NCBI RefSeq assembly: GCF_030247195.1
Contig: NC_080672.1
Coordinates: 307,799,115-307,863,114 of the forward strand
Length of the DNA: 64,000 bases
Direction: 5' to 3'
Origin: Topomyia yanbarensis
Lineage: Eukaryota; Arthropoda; Insecta; Diptera; Culicidae
Of the stretch, positions 33,884 to 47,193 are shown piece after piece (the first letter of the stretch is position 1; each line of letters starts with the position of its first letter). The notes under the pieces are model-generated. The model ran no database searches. It was not told the origin of the DNA and saw only the letters and a list, made by a program, of their open reading frames with translations. The translations under genes and the position numbers were made by a program.

Positions 33884-33891
33884 CTTGGGGC

Positions 33892-34586
33892 ACTCCTATT
33901 TCTATTGGTCTATAAGAGCTACACGAGACTCCAATAGATACGAATTGGTTCCTATACGACAGATAGCTACGAATAATATGATTTGCTAATCCCCTGATAC
34001 CATAGCATTCTAACTTTTTAAGCAGGATTGAGTGATCCAGAGTATCGAATGCTTTTTTTAGGTCCAGAAAAAGGACACCAACAATTCTTTTGCTATCAAT
34101 TTGACTAATGATGGAGTCAATTAGTTCGGTTATTGCAATTAAAGTGCTGCAGCCCTGTCTGAACCCATACTGGTAGTTGTAAATTATGTTGTGTTTGTTC
34201 AAAAACTCGAGTGGTCGAGTGATGAGCAATTTCTCAAGAATTTTATTGAAAACGCACAATGTTGAAATTGGTCTATAGTTGCAAGGTTGGTTTGGATCAC
34301 CAGCTTTGAAAATTGGAATTACTCGGGCTATTTTTAAACAGTCTGGGTACCTGCCGGTTTGAATTATTAAATTAAAAGCTTTGGTTAGGATGTTTGCAAA
34401 AGTGGTACAGTTACTCTTAAGAACACTAGCGGGGATCTTATCAGGAACATCGGTTGATCTGCATAGAATAGTTATGTAAATAGGAAATTGTTTGTTGACA
34501 AGCATTCTTACCACAGGAAATGAGTTGGTAATACCCGGGAAAATGTTCCTCAAAGTTAAGTGATCCACTTCCTCGTATCTTGACAT
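33892..34586 (-). pseudogene. Reverse transcriptase N-terminal part (L2-like)
   Basis: Carries the fingers and first palm motifs: DKIPASVLK, ARVIPIFKAGDP..NYRPIS, YGFRQGCST and LFLDLKKAFDTLDH with the first catalytic Asp, then YGIRGLANH and IEIGVPQ, where the MITE interrupts it. The endonuclease domain expected upstream is absent. The final 34 residues of the apparent frame come from the MITE. Confidence 0.8.
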
Positions 34587-34652
34587 ATTTTTTTATCACC
34601 ATGTCAGGAGTGAGCGGAGATAAATCATGTAAGCGCACCTGTCTAGAGCCGT

Positions 34653-36180
<1,528 letters not shown>

Positions 36181-36239
36181 TTAGAAGGGCCCAGCAGTAA
36201 ATCTATCCTTGGGGCCCGCCGCGACTCTCGACGGCCCTG

Positions 36240-36490
36240 CACACACACAGATATACATTCATTTGCTGAGATTGACGAGGTGAGTCGAATGGTGTTAGAG
36301 TTTCGGCATTCCGGTCCTCTGTTAAGGAGTTAATTTTCAGAGTAATTGCATAACTTTTCTATAGGAGAAAGGCAACATATATGGGAAATTCACGGGACTC
36401 CGGGACCAATACTTCGTTTAATTTAATTTAAGCACGGTAGCAATCAATGCGAACACTATACCCTTCATTTAAGACTAAGATTGTGGGAAT
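36240..36490 (-). repeat. Dispersed mosquito repeat, reverse copy, right part
   Basis: After the CACACACA duplication it continues with the reversed TCGAATGGTG, CTCTGTTAAGGAG, CAGAGTAATTGCAT and CTATAGGAGAAAGGC blocks, and then with another internal block (36430-36490) seen also at 3460-3575. With 26100-26654 it rebuilds one repeat interrupted by the hAT-type element. Confidence 0.6.
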
Positions 36491-36514
36491 CGACTCAGCA
36501 ATATATGAGAAACA

Positions 36515-38040
36515 GGTGTGACTCTAATTTCGATACTTGGCCATTTCTTCGGTTTCCTGTTGGATACAGTCGGCAAGGTGCTTGAAAGAGTAATCCTTAA
36601 CAGGATTACAACATACACGGAGGGAGAGAATGGCCTATCAAATATGCAGTTCGGTTTCCGGAAAGGTAGATCCACTGTGGACGCCATACGAATGGTCGTG
36701 AAAACTATGGAGGCTGCGCAGAAGCAAAAGAGAAGAGAAAATAGTGCGGAGTGGTTACACTGGACGTAAAAAACACCTTCAACAGCGCTAGTTGAGCTGC
36801 AATCGCCGATTCTCTGCACAGTCTGAGAGTTCCCGAGTACCTCTGTAGGATTCTTAGGAGCTACTTCCAGAACCGGCAACTAATCTATGAAACTGACGCC
36901 GAAAAAAAAAGAAGTGTAACCGTTACAGCGGGCGTTCCACAGGGTTCCATACTCGGCCCAACTCTGTGGAATGCTATGTACGACGGAGTGCTGAAGCTGA
37001 GCATGAAGATTGTCAGTTTTGCGGACGACGTGGTGCTCCTAGTGATCGGCGAATCACTAGAGGAAGTAGAAGTACTCGCAACGGAGGCGATAGATGTTGT
37101 GGAAGATTGAATGCACGAGAAGAAGCTGACGTTAGCTCACCACAAAACCGAGATGGTTTTGATAAGCAACCGAAAGGTGGTGTGTATCATCAACTTAAAG
37201 TCTATCATCAACTCAAAGCGGGAAGTTAGACAACTGGGAGTGATGATAGATGACCGACTAAGCTTTAATAGCCACATCGACAACGCATGCGGGAGGGCCG
37301 TAAAAGTGATCTCGGCACAATCTCGGATCATGCCCAACGCGATCATCAGCAGTAAAAAGCGATCATTGGCGAGTGTCTCCACATCGGTACTCACCCAAGT
37401 AACAATTGAAGTTTTATAGCATGCTACAAGTGCAATCTAAGTTTTATGAGTGGCTATAAAACTACCATAGAACCTCAGAGGAACACATTCGGGCTAAACA
37501 GCACGTACATGTCCACCATGTATCGAACGATCTCGTCAGAGGTAGCTCACTTGATAGCTGGAACGATTCCCATAAACCTTCTACTCCAAGAAGATAGCGA
37601 GTGTTATAGGGATCGAGGCACGAGAGGAGTCCGTAAACGAGCCCGAGCTTACACATTAAGCAAATGGCAGTATCAGTGGGATAACGCTGTAAATGGTAGA
37701 TGGTCCCATCGACTAATTCCATGCCTGTCGGTGTGGGTGAACAGAGCGCACGGTGAGGTGAAGTTCTACATGACGCAGTTCTTGTCTGGTCATGGCTGTT
37801 TCAAAAAAGTATCAGCAAAGGGTCGGTTACGCAAGTTCGCCGTTCTGTATCACGTGCGGTGATGCAGAGGGAATGCCTAAGCTCGTGGTCCTCGAATGCA
37901 TGCAATTCGTGCGCGAACAAAACGAAATGAGAGTCGGTGGAGACGTTAACATTTATAATTAAAATAAGCTCTTCCGCACTCGACGCGGCTTGATTTCATC
38001 GATGCCAGATTCGTTCTGCCGCAGGTAAAGCTGTGTAGTG
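36515..38040 (+). mobile_element. R1-clade non-LTR retrotransposon remnant
   Basis: RT motifs appear in three frames in order: LLDTVGKVLERVILNRI, QFGFRKGRSTVDAI, GVPQGSILGPTLWN, SFADDVVLLV and RQLGVMIDDRLSFNSHI, then the C-terminal TVSSEVAHLIAGTIPI-like and GRWSHRLIP..VNRAHGEV..YMTQFLSGHGCF segments typical of R1-type elements. R1 elements normally insert in 28S rDNA; no rDNA is present here, so this is a dispersed relative or a remnant. Several shifts and stops inactivate it. A short insertion with CAAGTAACAATTG and repeated AGTTTTATA motifs lies at about 37395-37480. Confidence 0.75.
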
Positions 38041-38129
38041 AAGTGTACTTATTTGCCGCACTGCTAAGCCGTTGTTAGCAGAAGCTCCGCTGGGTAGCAA
38101 TACAATTTGCGCTACTGAGCACAAGGGGA

Positions 38130-38199
38130 TGACAATGCTAATAGGGTTGGTCACCAACAGTAATAATAGAAACAGGACGAACGTAGGCTCATTACCCTA
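38130..38199. mobile_element. Right end of a MITE related to 56251-56565
   Basis: AATAATAGAAAC, followed after a spacer by AGGCTCATTACCCTA, matches the right terminus of the complete MITE. The left end was not located. Confidence 0.45.
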
Positions 38200-40630
38200 T
38201 GTAGAAAAGATTTACACCTAAAATCCTTTCAAAGATTTGCTTAACAATTAAAACTATCGGCTTTTGTGTGATTGGATTTCAGAACGCCCCTGAATTACAC
38301 AAACGGAATTTTTCATCCAGAATATTGTAGAAAGAGGAAAAAGAATAAAATATATTCATTTCAAATGGATGTTTGCAGTCACATAAACGTCCTTCACCCA
38401 TCAATTCTAAAAATAAAGATGTTTCAGAATATTCATGTTAATCTATTCAGCCGGCACTACATGGCGTTTCTGCATGTACATTATGCTTCTTATATCGTAT
38501 CTGAGAATCATACATTTTGACGTACTCCAACGTCTACTGTCGGAACGAGGTCGGTTCTCACGGTAAAGAGGGACAAGTTTGTGTTTGTCTTGAGATATGT
38601 TGGTGGACTTAAGGGGTTCGTAGTAAAACCGCCTAAGTTCGGCTCCTTCTAGTAGAAGACAAAAGATTAGTCCGTAAGATTTTAGGGCTGTTTCTAATGA
38701 CCCTGCCACTTCTAGTTTTCCGGTCTGTATATTTCACATCCTTGCTGTCATTTAGTACAATGACGCTAAATTTTCATAACTTTCCCTACTCAGTAATCTC
38801 TATCTAATTGAATGTCGTTGAAAAGTTAAAAATGTATATGTACCTTTTAATATCATTTCGATTATACGGAAAATACTTCATTTATTTCAAATATTATGTG
38901 TTATTTTATTACAACAGCCATCGACTACGCCTCTCCATCGAAATATTATTTATGTTGTCCTACATGCAGTATTTAGCACTATGAGAGTGGCTCATCATAG
39001 GTAAGGTCATTTTTTTCTGCACAGCTCTTAATGAGTTCCTTCTGTGGTCCTATCAAGAATCAGGAATCAGTAGCGAGTGGCTCAAATGGCACGCTCCCCA
39101 TATTGATCGGAGATTTGTACCTTACCGGAATTTGTCTTTTCACCATTTCTCTGAAGGGATGGATTGGGGAAGTAGTAAGGTTAAGTATAAGGAAAATAAC
39201 ACAGAGCACATTGACAATACGGAAGTACTCTTCAATCCCAAGGGAATAATAGACAATTCTCGTTGAGCGGATATATCAACACCCTCAAGGGGATATTGAG
39301 ATAACAGAACGACAACACCCCCGAAGAGATATTGTCATTCAAATGCAACTTAAACGGCAAAAATAAATTCTTTTACCGCAAATCCCTTGTGAGCTACACA
39401 GAATCGCAAAGATCTTCTAAGCGAACGAGATTAGTCTAATCTCATTTCACGACAATATACACCAGCACCGACTTGGCCCTCCAACGAAAAACCACCAGTG
39501 TATCAAACAACGTTTTCTTCAAGTTGTCGCTCGATACAGCCAGACAGCCATTTCTCGCGAGGAGGCATTCTCAAGATAATTTTGTTTTAAGGAAAATTAT
39601 ATGGTAAGTATAAAGTCACTGGAAGAAGGTATACACTGATCCTAAGTAGCCAGGGCCACAGTTACACGATCTATTGGGTTACTGTTCCAGAGCTTAGAAG
39701 CTTTAATACTGTATGCACAAGAAAGTGCACCGATGTAGTGATTTTATGTTCAATTCCATTGGTATGTGAGTATTACTCGTATCTTAACGATTAGTTGAAT
39801 AAATAATAATTTTTTTCATGCATTTGGGAACGTCATTCCTAAAAAATCTCTGTTTTAAGCATTAAAATTGTATTAAAAATTCTCATCTACGACACAAAAA
39901 TTGTGCATACAAAAGGAGTCGTATGAGAAACGAAAAAATAATCACGATCAATTGAAAAAAAAAATGAACAAAATCGGTTGAGTGGTTTATTGGCAATCGT
40001 GATCACGGAAAAACCATTATTGGAAAAACGACATTTCGAGATAATCGAGTTTATAATTTCTAGTTACTGCTGCTTTTGGTAGACGAAGCGAGCTTGGAAG
40101 TGCTGTATCTTTCGATCTATTTGTCGGATCTCTATAAAAATTTGCAAAAATATGCTCAAGGAGTTGTACTTTCAGATAAAGTAATAAAACAAATTTCGAT
40201 TTTTGGAAAAATAAGAAGGTGGAACTGTACTCTGTCATATATCGATCTATTTATCGAATGGTGGCTATCCACAGGAAGTGGTTTCATATCATATTTTTTC
40301 CAAAAATTGCGTAAGTATTATTTTAAAATTGAAATAATTCAGCGTCTAACAAAAAGTATTAAATTTGAATTATACCCAAGATTTGACCGTTCCTGCACGC
40401 GTTGCGCATCAACATCATGCGGGCGGGCAACATTGAAAGAGGCGGGATAATTCAATTTAATGATTGAGAACTGGCAACGCGGTTATGTATATGTCATGTG
40501 CATGTCACTTTCGATGGCTTGTTTGTCAACATTCTATTCGCTGCAGTTATTAGATAAATTTTCAGGAAAATAGTAAACCAACATTAAAACTGAGTTGTTT
40601 TCCATAATTTCATCGTAAGCATATAGTAAA
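38200..40630. other. Intergenic DNA upstream of NOSIP; no gene supported
   Basis: Bases 38545-38640, read on the minus strand, faintly resemble the 13.3 kb repeat (KSTNISQDKHKLVPL versus KFTSMSLGKDRLVPP). The 124-codon plus frame near 40076 starts with a non-ATG codon and has no motif. Bases 40390-40630, with a GCGGGCGGGCAACATTG patch, are the likely NOSIP promoter area, but no TATA box or clear initiator is visible. Confidence 0.4.
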
Positions 40631-41775
40631 ATGACTCGCCACGCACGCAACTGTACTGCCGGAGCTGTTTACACCTACCACGAGAAGAAGAAAGATGCGG
40701 AATCTTCCGGTTTCGGGACATCGTCACGTCGTCTTGGAAAAGATTCGGTGAAAAGTTTTGATTGCTGTTCGCTGACGCTGCAGCCCTGTCGGAATCCGGT
40801 TATCACGTAAGTGCGCTTTTCTTAAAAGTTTTTAGCTATTTCTCCGATTCCCTGACATTTTAGGAAGGATGGTTACTTGTTTGATAAGGAAGCAATTTTA
40901 ACATACGTAATAACAAAAAAGAAAGATTACACCAGGAAAATGAAAGAATACGAGCGTCAGGTAAAGGAGGACCAGGAAGAGCAAGCTGAGAAAACCAATA
41001 ACGAAACCAAGAAACAGCTGGATAAATTCATTTCGATTGAGAAAAATATTGTCAGTAGTAAGATATCGAATGCTTCAGGTGAGTACAAATTGTAAGGATA
41101 TTTGAAAAGCAATGTGGAGTACTGTTTGAATGTGCTTAAATTTTGTAGAAGACATACCCAGCACCAGCGGAGCAATCTCGAACGTGTCACTTGGCAAGCG
41201 TAAGGAATTGCCAAGTTTTTGGGTTCCTTCGCAGACTCCGTCAGCAAAGAAAGCGCGCATCGAGAAGCCTGATAGTAAAGTGTACTGCCCCATGTCTGGC
41301 CGGCCGTTAAAAGTGCGAGATTTGATTGATGTGAAATTCACTCTAGTCAAAGATCCATCAGACAAGAAGTCATTGATTGCGAAGGAAAACCGTTACATGT
41401 GCGCTGTTACCCATGATATCCTGAGTAATGCCGTGCCTTGTGCTGTGTTGAAAACAACGTAAGTTGGTTTATTTTTAGGAAAGATTAAATACAAATGTAC
41501 AAAAATGCTTTTGTAATTAATTATAGGGGAGATGTAGTTACCATGGAATGTGTGGAGAAAATAATTAAAAAGGATATGATTCATCCTTTATCTAATGAGA
41601 AACTGGCTGAAACTGATATAATTCCTTTGCAAAGGGTAAGTTCTCGACTTTACTAACTTATCATCGCTCGGTAGATAGTAATTGACGTTTGTTTAATTTA
41701 TAGGGCGGTACTGGTTTCTCGACAACCAATGATAACCTACAAGCAAAGGAGGCAAGACCTGCTTTGCAATGCTAA
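40631..41775 (+). CDS. NOSIP: Nitric oxide synthase-interacting protein (NOSIP), U-box E3 ligase homologue
   Basis: A spliced gene with five exons: 40631-40806, 40864-41078, 41149-41458, 41527-41635 and 41704-41775, coding for 293 residues (human NOSIP has 301). Introns of 57, 70, 68 and 68 bp all have GT..AG ends. The protein starts MTRHARNCTAGAVYTYHEKKK and ends GGTGFSTTNDNLQAKEARP, both very close to vertebrate NOSIP. A split U-box is visible: the first part around residues 44-72 (FDCCSLTLQPC..PVIT), the second around 176-252 (YCPMSGRPLK..CAVTHDILSN..CAVL..VVTMECVEKII). A Lys/Glu-rich helical linker lies between (residues 76-118). In other animals NOSIP is a nuclear ubiquitin ligase, named for binding NO synthase and also associated with the spliceosome. 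All exons keep the frame; it looks intact. Confidence 0.95.
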
Positions 41776-41824
41776 AAATTTTAGATTTTAATTTATGATT
41801 AAATTTTACAATAAGTTACAACTT

Positions 41825-41830
41825 AATAAA
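41825..41830 (+). terminator. NOSIP polyadenylation signal
   Basis: AATAAA 50 bases after the stop codon, followed by T-rich sequence. Confidence 0.65.
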
Positions 41831-41898
41831 TACGCAACAATTCAATCTTTCTGTTGAACTCTTCATATCACACCACCTTCAAATGGCAGGTTTTACTT

Positions 41899-42088
41899 CA
41901 GACCGGACTAAGTCTCAAAACATCAATGAGTTAATGATAGCACTAGATAAAGAATTTCTTCAGCTACATTTCACTTTTACCAGATTTGAAATAAACATTA
42001 AACAAGAATTATGGCAAAAATTATTTTCCAATTCAAGCTTAAAACGCGTTTCTCTCGAAATCAATGTATTGTCACTTAGTCCGGTCTG
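41899..42088. mobile_element. 190 bp MITE downstream of NOSIP
   Basis: CAGACCGGACTAAGT at the left and its perfect reverse complement ACTTAGTCCGGTCTG at the right, with partial similarity continuing inward. No clear target-site duplication, so the superfamily is open. It begins about 70 bases after the NOSIP poly(A) signal. Confidence 0.6.
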
Positions 42089-42299
42089 ACCTAATATCGA
42101 CCAAATATAAACAGGGTCACTATCGGTTCTACTTGACAATAGTTTCAGCCACATGGGTTAAATTATTATTTGGATAGATATCTCTCAGTAACCGTTAAGC
42201 AATTTCGAATAACTTCTTTTCCATGGCTTACCAACAGAATGGTGAAAAATTATATGTTTATAAGTAGCTATTTTTTGCTAATAAGTATTTTATTCTTAC

Positions 42300-42357
42300 A
42301 GTCACGTCACCTACTGACTAGAAGAAAATTTCCTTCTAGTCACTAGGTGACGTGACT
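42300..42357. repeat. Isolated 25 bp inverted repeat with 8 base loop
   Basis: The arms 42300-42324 and 42333-42357 pair in 24 of 25 positions. The left arm reads AGTCACGTCACC...GACTAGAAG; the single mismatch is its C at 42313. The loop is AAAATTTC. The arm contains TCACGT/ACGTGA motifs. Confidence 0.85.
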
Positions 42358-42359
42358 TT

Positions 42360-43385
42360 GAGAATAGGGCCCTTGATTTACACTATAGGCTATAGGTACC
42401 CATTGATATGTTTTCTATTATTTCAATAGAAGTTCTCTTCTTTTGTGACATACATGTCAAGAAATGATAATTTATCATTTTGTTTATGTGTGACCAATAA
42501 CAAAACAACATTATGCGCTGTAGCGAAATCTATAGTGATTTTGGTCGGGTATTAGATCGCTCATATACCGACGTAATTTCAGGTATTTTGGTGTTGTCGT
42601 TTGTACAGGACCACGTTTGATTTTTGTGGTGCTGGTGAGTAAATTTCTGATTTTGTAAAGTAATGTGTGTAACACGAATCAGTTTACAAAAAATGGTACC
42701 GCTGGAAATAGTGTTCAAAACCCAACAATATGGTATAACAGTTTCTATCGTAACCTTACTTTTGTTTTTGTAAATCGTGATTGTTCTCGAAAATGTGCAT
42801 TGGGGTAGGTTGGTCGAATTTTGAACGGAGCTGGTTGGCCGAGTTGTAAATTTCGAGTATGTGCACTTTAGTATTCGTAAAATACTAAAGTTTTTCTAAG
42901 CGATATTGGATATTATGCTAATATTGATGATAATAAGGAAAAATATGCAAGATAAATCAGTAATAAAAAAATTATCTTAAAGTTTACTAAAGCTGCCTAA
43001 ACTACGTCTAATAAAGTTCGAAAGACTAGAAAGTAATGTGTAATAAAAGTTTTCCACTGTTGTACTTGATGTGTTTCACTTATTTTACCAAACTCGGACA
43101 ACCTACTCCAGTACAGGGTTGATTTTTCACTCCGTGTTTGGTTGTTAATAACTTTTTCCGTTTTTGTATGAATGAATAAAATCACAAGTGTGCTCAAGGG
43201 TTGTATCTTCATGATAGCGCAAAATGTTTATCAAAAAATTTAACCGCCTTCTCGGATCGATGTAATCTGTTCGTTTCGAACCAGAGATACATTCAGGTTG
43301 AGCAAATTTTCATGGAATTCATTCGGAGGATTCGTCAATAAACATCTCACATTCATTCTTTATGGGCAAAGATTCTTTTTGTGGA
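42360..43385. other. No gene recognised
   Basis: AT-rich intergenic DNA between NOSIP and the I/Loa-like element, without convincing frames or repeats. Confidence 0.35.
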
Positions 43386-43430
43386 ACATTAAAATACTTT
43401 CACCCGTCTAGTTACGCAGCATAATGATAA

Positions 43431-43982
43431 TTGAAAAAAACAGGACGGTCTCATAATTCATGGTGGGACAAAGAGTGCTTAGGCGTGTGCTCGGAGAAGG
43501 CCGCTGTGTATAAGACCTGCCGGGACGACGGGCTACCCGCTAGCTATCAACAGTACGCGACATTAGAAACGCGAATGAAGATTGTGATGATAACCAAGAA
43601 ACGTAGTTACTGGTGCCGGTTCGTTGACGGACCAACGAGAGAAATATCGATGAGCACACTTTGGGGCACGGTCAGGTTTATGAGAATCCGAAACAGTACT
43701 AACAAGAGCGTGGAATATTCAAACCGTTGGATGTTTGATTTCGCCAAGAAGATTTATCCAGATTCCGCACCGGAACAGAAGATCTACCGCGCCGCATCCC
43801 CTCACGATAGCGCAAACGAAATGGCTTTGTCGATGGTGGAGTTCTCACTTTCTCCCTTATCATGTAATAATAAAGCCCCAGGGCTGGACAGAATTAAATT
43901 CAACTTGTTGAATAATCTGCCAGACTCCGCTAAGAGACGCTTGTTGATTTTATTTAATAAGTTTCTTGAGGGTCCCTCATGA
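43431..43982 (+). pseudogene. I/Loa-like ORF2 fragment before the RT palm
   Basis: An open frame of 183 codons spanning the linker after the endonuclease and the start of the RT: WWDKEC, ASYQQYATLE, STLWGTVRFMR, NKAPGLDRIKFNLLNNLP. It stops at 43980-43982, where the frame should continue towards the YRPIAMLS motif at about 44040-44060, just before the hAT insertion. The stop is a decay change. Confidence 0.7.
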
Positions 43983-44062
43983 CTGGAGGCAAGTGTAGGT
44001 CATAGCCATCCAAAAAAACGTGTCTCCGACCACAACTCGTATCGACCAATTGCAATGCTGTC

Positions 44063-45196
44063 TAGGGTTGTGGTACCGGTAATACCGGTACCGAAAATCC
44101 CGGGAATACCGACCCATTTTTGGTACCGTAATACCGGTACTGAACAAAAGCCAGTACCGGTATTTTCGGTACCATACAATTTTTTATGAAAAATATGTGA
44201 ACTCTCTAGGGAGACCTGTATCAAAATATCGGTCGGCAAGATGACTTTTAATTATATTAGTTACCTTCTGGATAAATCGTTGAGCTAACACCTTTGTGGG
44301 GAAATGAGTTGGGGCCATCATCATAATAATTCTAAAAGTTAACTAGCTCGCGTTGTACTGAACGGTATGTTTAAATTCCTGCACTATTTTGTCGAAATTA
44401 AATTTTAACAATCTTGTACTAAATTTCAAAATACTCACATATAGCGTAAGAGACGTTAAAATTTGCTATGATTTTTTTATTCGCGACATTCTGATTTGCT
44501 TCCATTATTCATTAGGTGGCGCGTTATAAGACTATGGTCTAAGTCATGTCTGTATTTGGTTTGTTCTTAAACCTTTATCCATAAAAGAACGAACAGCGAT
44601 TTAGTAGCTAACAATTTTAGAGTTGGTGAACTGGTTAAAATTGGGCGATTTGTAATTATTGGTGATCGGAAAATTCTGCAAAACTCCATAGTTTACAGGA
44701 AAGCAAGGAGCGTTGGTATGCATTAGAGAATAGTAGGCAAACGACATAAAGATCGAAACCAATTTACAGAAAAGCAAGAGTGGAAATGCGAGCAACCTGT
44801 TCGGATTTACTGGTGTTCTCGCTTTGATTTACTGTTGTTAATGGGGTTTCTTACATTTACCATCTGTTGAAGTCGACGAAAGTTGCACCGCTTAGCAGTT
44901 ATCGATTTCAAAGTGGCCTAGATTTCGAAATAAAAGAAGGTGCCGCATACAAAAAATATCTTCTGAAATGAGTCATGCAAGTAAATTAAAAGCAATAAAC
45001 ATGTTTTTTGATCAGCACAAATCAATTATCTGAAAATAAGGTCATCAGTTTGAGCATTCAACTTCACTTTGAAGCTTTTTTCGATTTTTTTAAAAAAAAT
45101 ATTCTAGTACCGGTACTTTACCGGTACTACCGGTACTGAGGGCTTCAGTACCGTAGTACCGGTTCTCGCCAAAAAGGGTCGGTACTGCGAACCCTA
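44063..45196. mobile_element. Complete non-autonomous hAT element (1134 bp)
   Basis: The ends are TAGGGTTGTGGTACCG and, in reverse, TAGGGTTCGCAGTACCG. The flanks ATGCTGTC at 44055-44062 and 45197-45204 are an exact 8 bp target-site duplication, the hAT signature. Both subterminal regions are packed with the palindrome TACCGGTA and its variants (44073-44175 and 45108-45185), possible transposase-binding sites. The interior has no transposase. The end at 1-78 belongs to the same family. Confidence 0.9.
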
Positions 45197-46638
45197 ATGC
45201 TGTCCTGTATCCGGAAGTTGTTCGAGAAAATGATCTCATTTCGCGTCGACAATTGGGTCGAAGCAAATGGCACACATTCAGACATTTAGATACACAATTT
45301 TGCTTCCGCAAAAGCAAAGAGGCGAACAATTGTCTTGCGCTACTCTCAACAGAAATTCGAATGGTCTATGTCAACGAAGAGCAGATGACATCAGTTTTCT
45401 TGGATATGAAGGGGGATTTTAATTTAGTTTCGACACTCTTTCTGAGAAGTTACACCAGCATGGTCTTTCACTGATTTTAACCAACTTTTTGCTAAACTTG
45501 TTGTCGGAAAAATTCATGCATTTTTCGCATGGTGATTTATCGACCTCATGAATTAGCTACATGGGCCTCCCTAGGACTCGTATCTAAGCTCTCTTCTTTA
45601 AATTTTTTACGTAAATAACATTGACGAATATCATACGCTAAGGCAGCTCGCAGATGACGGTGTGGTCTCTATTGCTATCGATTTGCACGGTTAATTGCAA
45701 GATATTGGACAATTGGACAATTTATAATATCGAATTCTCCACGGAGAAAATCGAGTTAGTCGTATTTTCATGGAAACGTGAACCAGTGCCTAAAGGTATC
45801 TGGGGATGTCACATTAGATATCTGAAACAGAAGTTTATTTTGTTTATTTTGTTTATTTTGTTTATTTTGTTTATTTTGTTTATTTTGTTTCTTTTGGGAG
45901 CAGGGAAAAGCCCGCTGGAGCTGAATTTTACTTTAACTCTCTCTCCAGCAGGCATAAAACCTCCTCATCTTTTATATCAACAGATAACAGACATCCAAAT
46001 GATACATTTCGACACTTATAACTACAATTAAAACTAACAGCATAATCTTAATAACTAGGAACTCGCACTAGACTACAGCTAACAAGATAATGATCTTAGA
46101 AACGATTTGTTGACAACCTTACGGGACAAATGGAAGTCGAAAACATTGGAACAACGATTGAAAAGACGACACATACTGACGAAAGGTCCGTTATACCCAT
46201 AATTTGTTCTGGTTAACGGGATGCGAAAGAAAGGATGGGTTCGAGGACTACGACGACGAATGTCGATGTCCAAAAGTAGTAGAAGTTCGGAACAGTCGAT
46301 TCGAGATTGCAGTAGATCGGCAATGAAAACGGTCTACGAAATATCTCGGCGTACAGACAGGAGATCGAGGTCAATAAGCATACAGCGATCTATGTAGCTC
46401 GGTAGGTTCAGTGGGTCCCTCCATGGGAGTCGACGAAGTGCGAAACGAACAAATTTGCGCTGCATAGCTCCAATGCGTTGAATATCATTTTGATTTTGGT
46501 GCTCAGACTACATTGCCATATTCGAGTGTAGAACGAACCAAAGCACAATAGAGTGCTTTTAGACAATATATGTGGGTAAAGTTCTTAGTGACTCTAAAAA
46601 TGAATCCCAACAGCTTAGAGGTCTTAGAAAGAGTGTAC

Positions 46639-46998
46639 TCAATGTGACACAGAACACTTGGAGGCATTTAACTTCATCCTTTTGGCATAACACCAATTGG
46701 TGAATACATCCAACTGGGACTGCGAGAATTCTGCGTCTTTGGCATTCTTGATAAGCTGGAATAGTTTGAAGTCGTCAGCAAACGAAAGTTTCATGCACTT
46801 TAGCAAATGGTTTAGGTCGTTTAAATAGAACAAAAATATGAAAGGTCCGAGATGACTCCCCTGAGCAACTCCCGAGCTGGAAGTAAATGGTGATGTCGTG
46901 CAGTCCCCAATTTTCACTGCCATTTCACGTTCGGTTAGGTATGAGTAAAGCCAATCCAGAAAAGAGCCATTAAATCCAAATCTGCTTAATTTGGACAC
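46639..46998 (-). pseudogene. Jockey RT, central palm fragment
   Basis: Encodes FGFNGSFLDWLYSYLTERE, GVAQGSHLGPFIFLFYLND and LSFADDFKLF (catalytic F-A-D-D), followed by WCYAKRMKLNASKC. The frame breaks at 46639. The C-terminal part continues in other frames to about 46079, including ALRRLPWRDP near 46420. Confidence 0.75.
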
Positions 46999-47193
46999 AG
47001 TTATCTGATGATTAATTTTGTCAAAAGCCGCGGAGAAGTCGGTGTAAATCTACCTGTAGTCTAGTTTGATGAAAGATGTGTAAGATACTAAGTTTGTAGT
47101 AGTTGACCGTTTAGGCCGAATCCATGTTGGGTCTCGGATATGTAGCTAGAGCAGTTATGAGTGATAAAATCAAGCACAATCAGTACGATTAGC

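Larger units (their letters stand above)
32036..34640 (-). mobile_element. L2/CR1-like non-LTR retrotransposon, second copy, split by a hAT MITE
   Basis: The same family as 79-1535, on the minus strand. The 3' end is near 32036, where a T-run on the plus strand marks the poly(A) tail; the shared 3' UTR block is at 32090-32130. Coding resumes on both sides of the 563 bp insertion at 33321-33883. The upstream end merges with a (TA)n array at 34655, so it is 5'-truncated. It lies within the 9.6 kb hAT-type element. Confidence 0.8.

Noticed and set aside
33582..33989. 135-codon plus-strand frame
   Set aside because: Lies mostly in the hAT MITE and runs across its boundary into antisense RT sequence.
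36515..38040. R1-like remnant considered as evidence of a nearby 28S rDNA unit
   Set aside because: No rRNA sequence is recognisable on either side.
40076..40450. 124-codon plus-strand frame upstream of NOSIP
   Set aside because: Non-ATG start, unbalanced composition, no motif; treated as chance.
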